Positions 5,950 to 6,040 of a stretch of 6,040 bases of DNA are shown one piece after another. This DNA comes from Nitrospirae bacterium RBG_16_43_11 (GTDB taxonomy: Bacteria; Nitrospirota; 9FT-COMBO-42-15; HDB-SIOI813). Location: contig MHEI01000038.1 in NCBI GenBank assembly GCA_001805165.1, forward strand, positions 8,100-14,139, given 5' to 3'. Below the pieces are notes generated by a model. The model ran no database searches. It saw only the letters and a list, made by a program, of their open reading frames with translations, and had not been told where the DNA came from. The position numbers and the translations under genes are program-made. Position 1 is the stretch's first letter, and each line of letters begins with the position of its first letter.

Positions 5950-6040
5950 AGTCCCCCTCCCACAAATGTAATAATTTCCAATGTGTCATTCTCTTTCAGC
6001 ACAGTGTTATCAAAGTTGGTTTTACTGACTATCTCCAGGT
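5946..6040 (-). CDS. thiS: Sulfur carrier protein ThiS (3' part, cut by window edge)
   Basis: Only the last 30 codons are present; the start is off the right edge. ThiS is a small beta-grasp (ubiquitin-fold) protein whose C-terminal Gly is adenylated by ThiF, converted to a thiocarboxylate and used by ThiG as sulfur donor. The visible end, VLKENDTLEIITFVGGG (residues 13-29 of this fragment), matches the usual ThiS ending, and thiG follows directly, which confirms identity. Unusually the frame continues one codon past the glycines (CTA, Leu) before TGA at 5948-5946, so the predicted protein ends G-G-G-L instead of at Gly. Either the extra residue is removed before activation, or the sequence or reading needs checking. 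Confidence 0.88.
   Translation of the reverse strand, partial: LEIVSKTNFDNTVLKENDTLEIITFVGGGL
5953..5961 (-). promoter_or_regulatory. Ribosome binding site of thiG embedded in the ThiS glycine codons
   Basis: GGGAGGGGG on the minus strand, formed largely by the thiS codons GGA GGG GGA. The GGAGG core (5960-5956) is 6 bases from the thiG ATG (5949-5947). The thiS stop and thiG start overlap as ATGA. This mirrors the pup-prcB junction. Confidence 0.7.

Overview
The window is a single run of eight co-directional genes, all on the minus strand, with almost no spare DNA. Read in transcription order (right to left) they are thiS (3' end only), thiG, thiE, a 91-base gap with a good sigma70-like promoter, then mpa/arc, dop, pup, prcB and prcA (5' end only). 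No tRNA, rRNA, mobile element or CRISPR was seen, and no gene-free stretch exceeds 91 bases.

The left three quarters form a complete-looking core of a bacterial Pup-proteasome locus: the ring ATPase that unfolds tagged substrates (Mpa/ARC), the depupylase (Dop), the tag itself (Pup), and the beta and alpha subunits of the 20S proteasome. The order mpa-dop-pup-prcB-prcA is the classic mycobacterial order as I know it. The ligase PafA is not in the window; in actinobacteria it lies beyond prcA, which here means off the left edge. Key residues are visible throughout: the Walker motifs, pore loop and C-terminal Tyr-Leu of Mpa, the catalytic Asp of Dop, the Gly-Gly-Glu end of Pup, and the Thr/Asp/Lys catalytic set of PrcB behind a propeptide ending His-Gly. 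Mpa would recognise Pup on a substrate, unfold it and feed it to the PrcAB core, while Dop removes and recycles Pup. Pup is encoded with a terminal Glu, so no deamidation step is needed.

The right quarter is a thiamine gene group. ThiS (sulfur carrier) and ThiG (thiazole synthase) make the thiazole half, and ThiE/TenI-family protein would join the two halves or act on the thiazole. These genes overlap or nearly touch one another.

Organism: the base composition is moderate (clearly below the high GC of most actinobacteria) and codon use is AT-leaning. A canonical Pup locus in such a genome points to one of the non-actinobacterial lineages known to carry it, most likely Nitrospirota or a neighbouring Gram-negative phylum. 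This is inference, not proof.

No wholly new system is evident. The points most worth a second look are: a ThiS that ends Gly-Gly-Gly-Leu rather than Gly-Gly; a 10-base G tract inside mpa that could slip; the reuse of C-terminal glycine codons of both Pup and ThiS as ribosome binding sites for the next gene; and a promoter plus AT-rich inverted repeat ahead of mpa.
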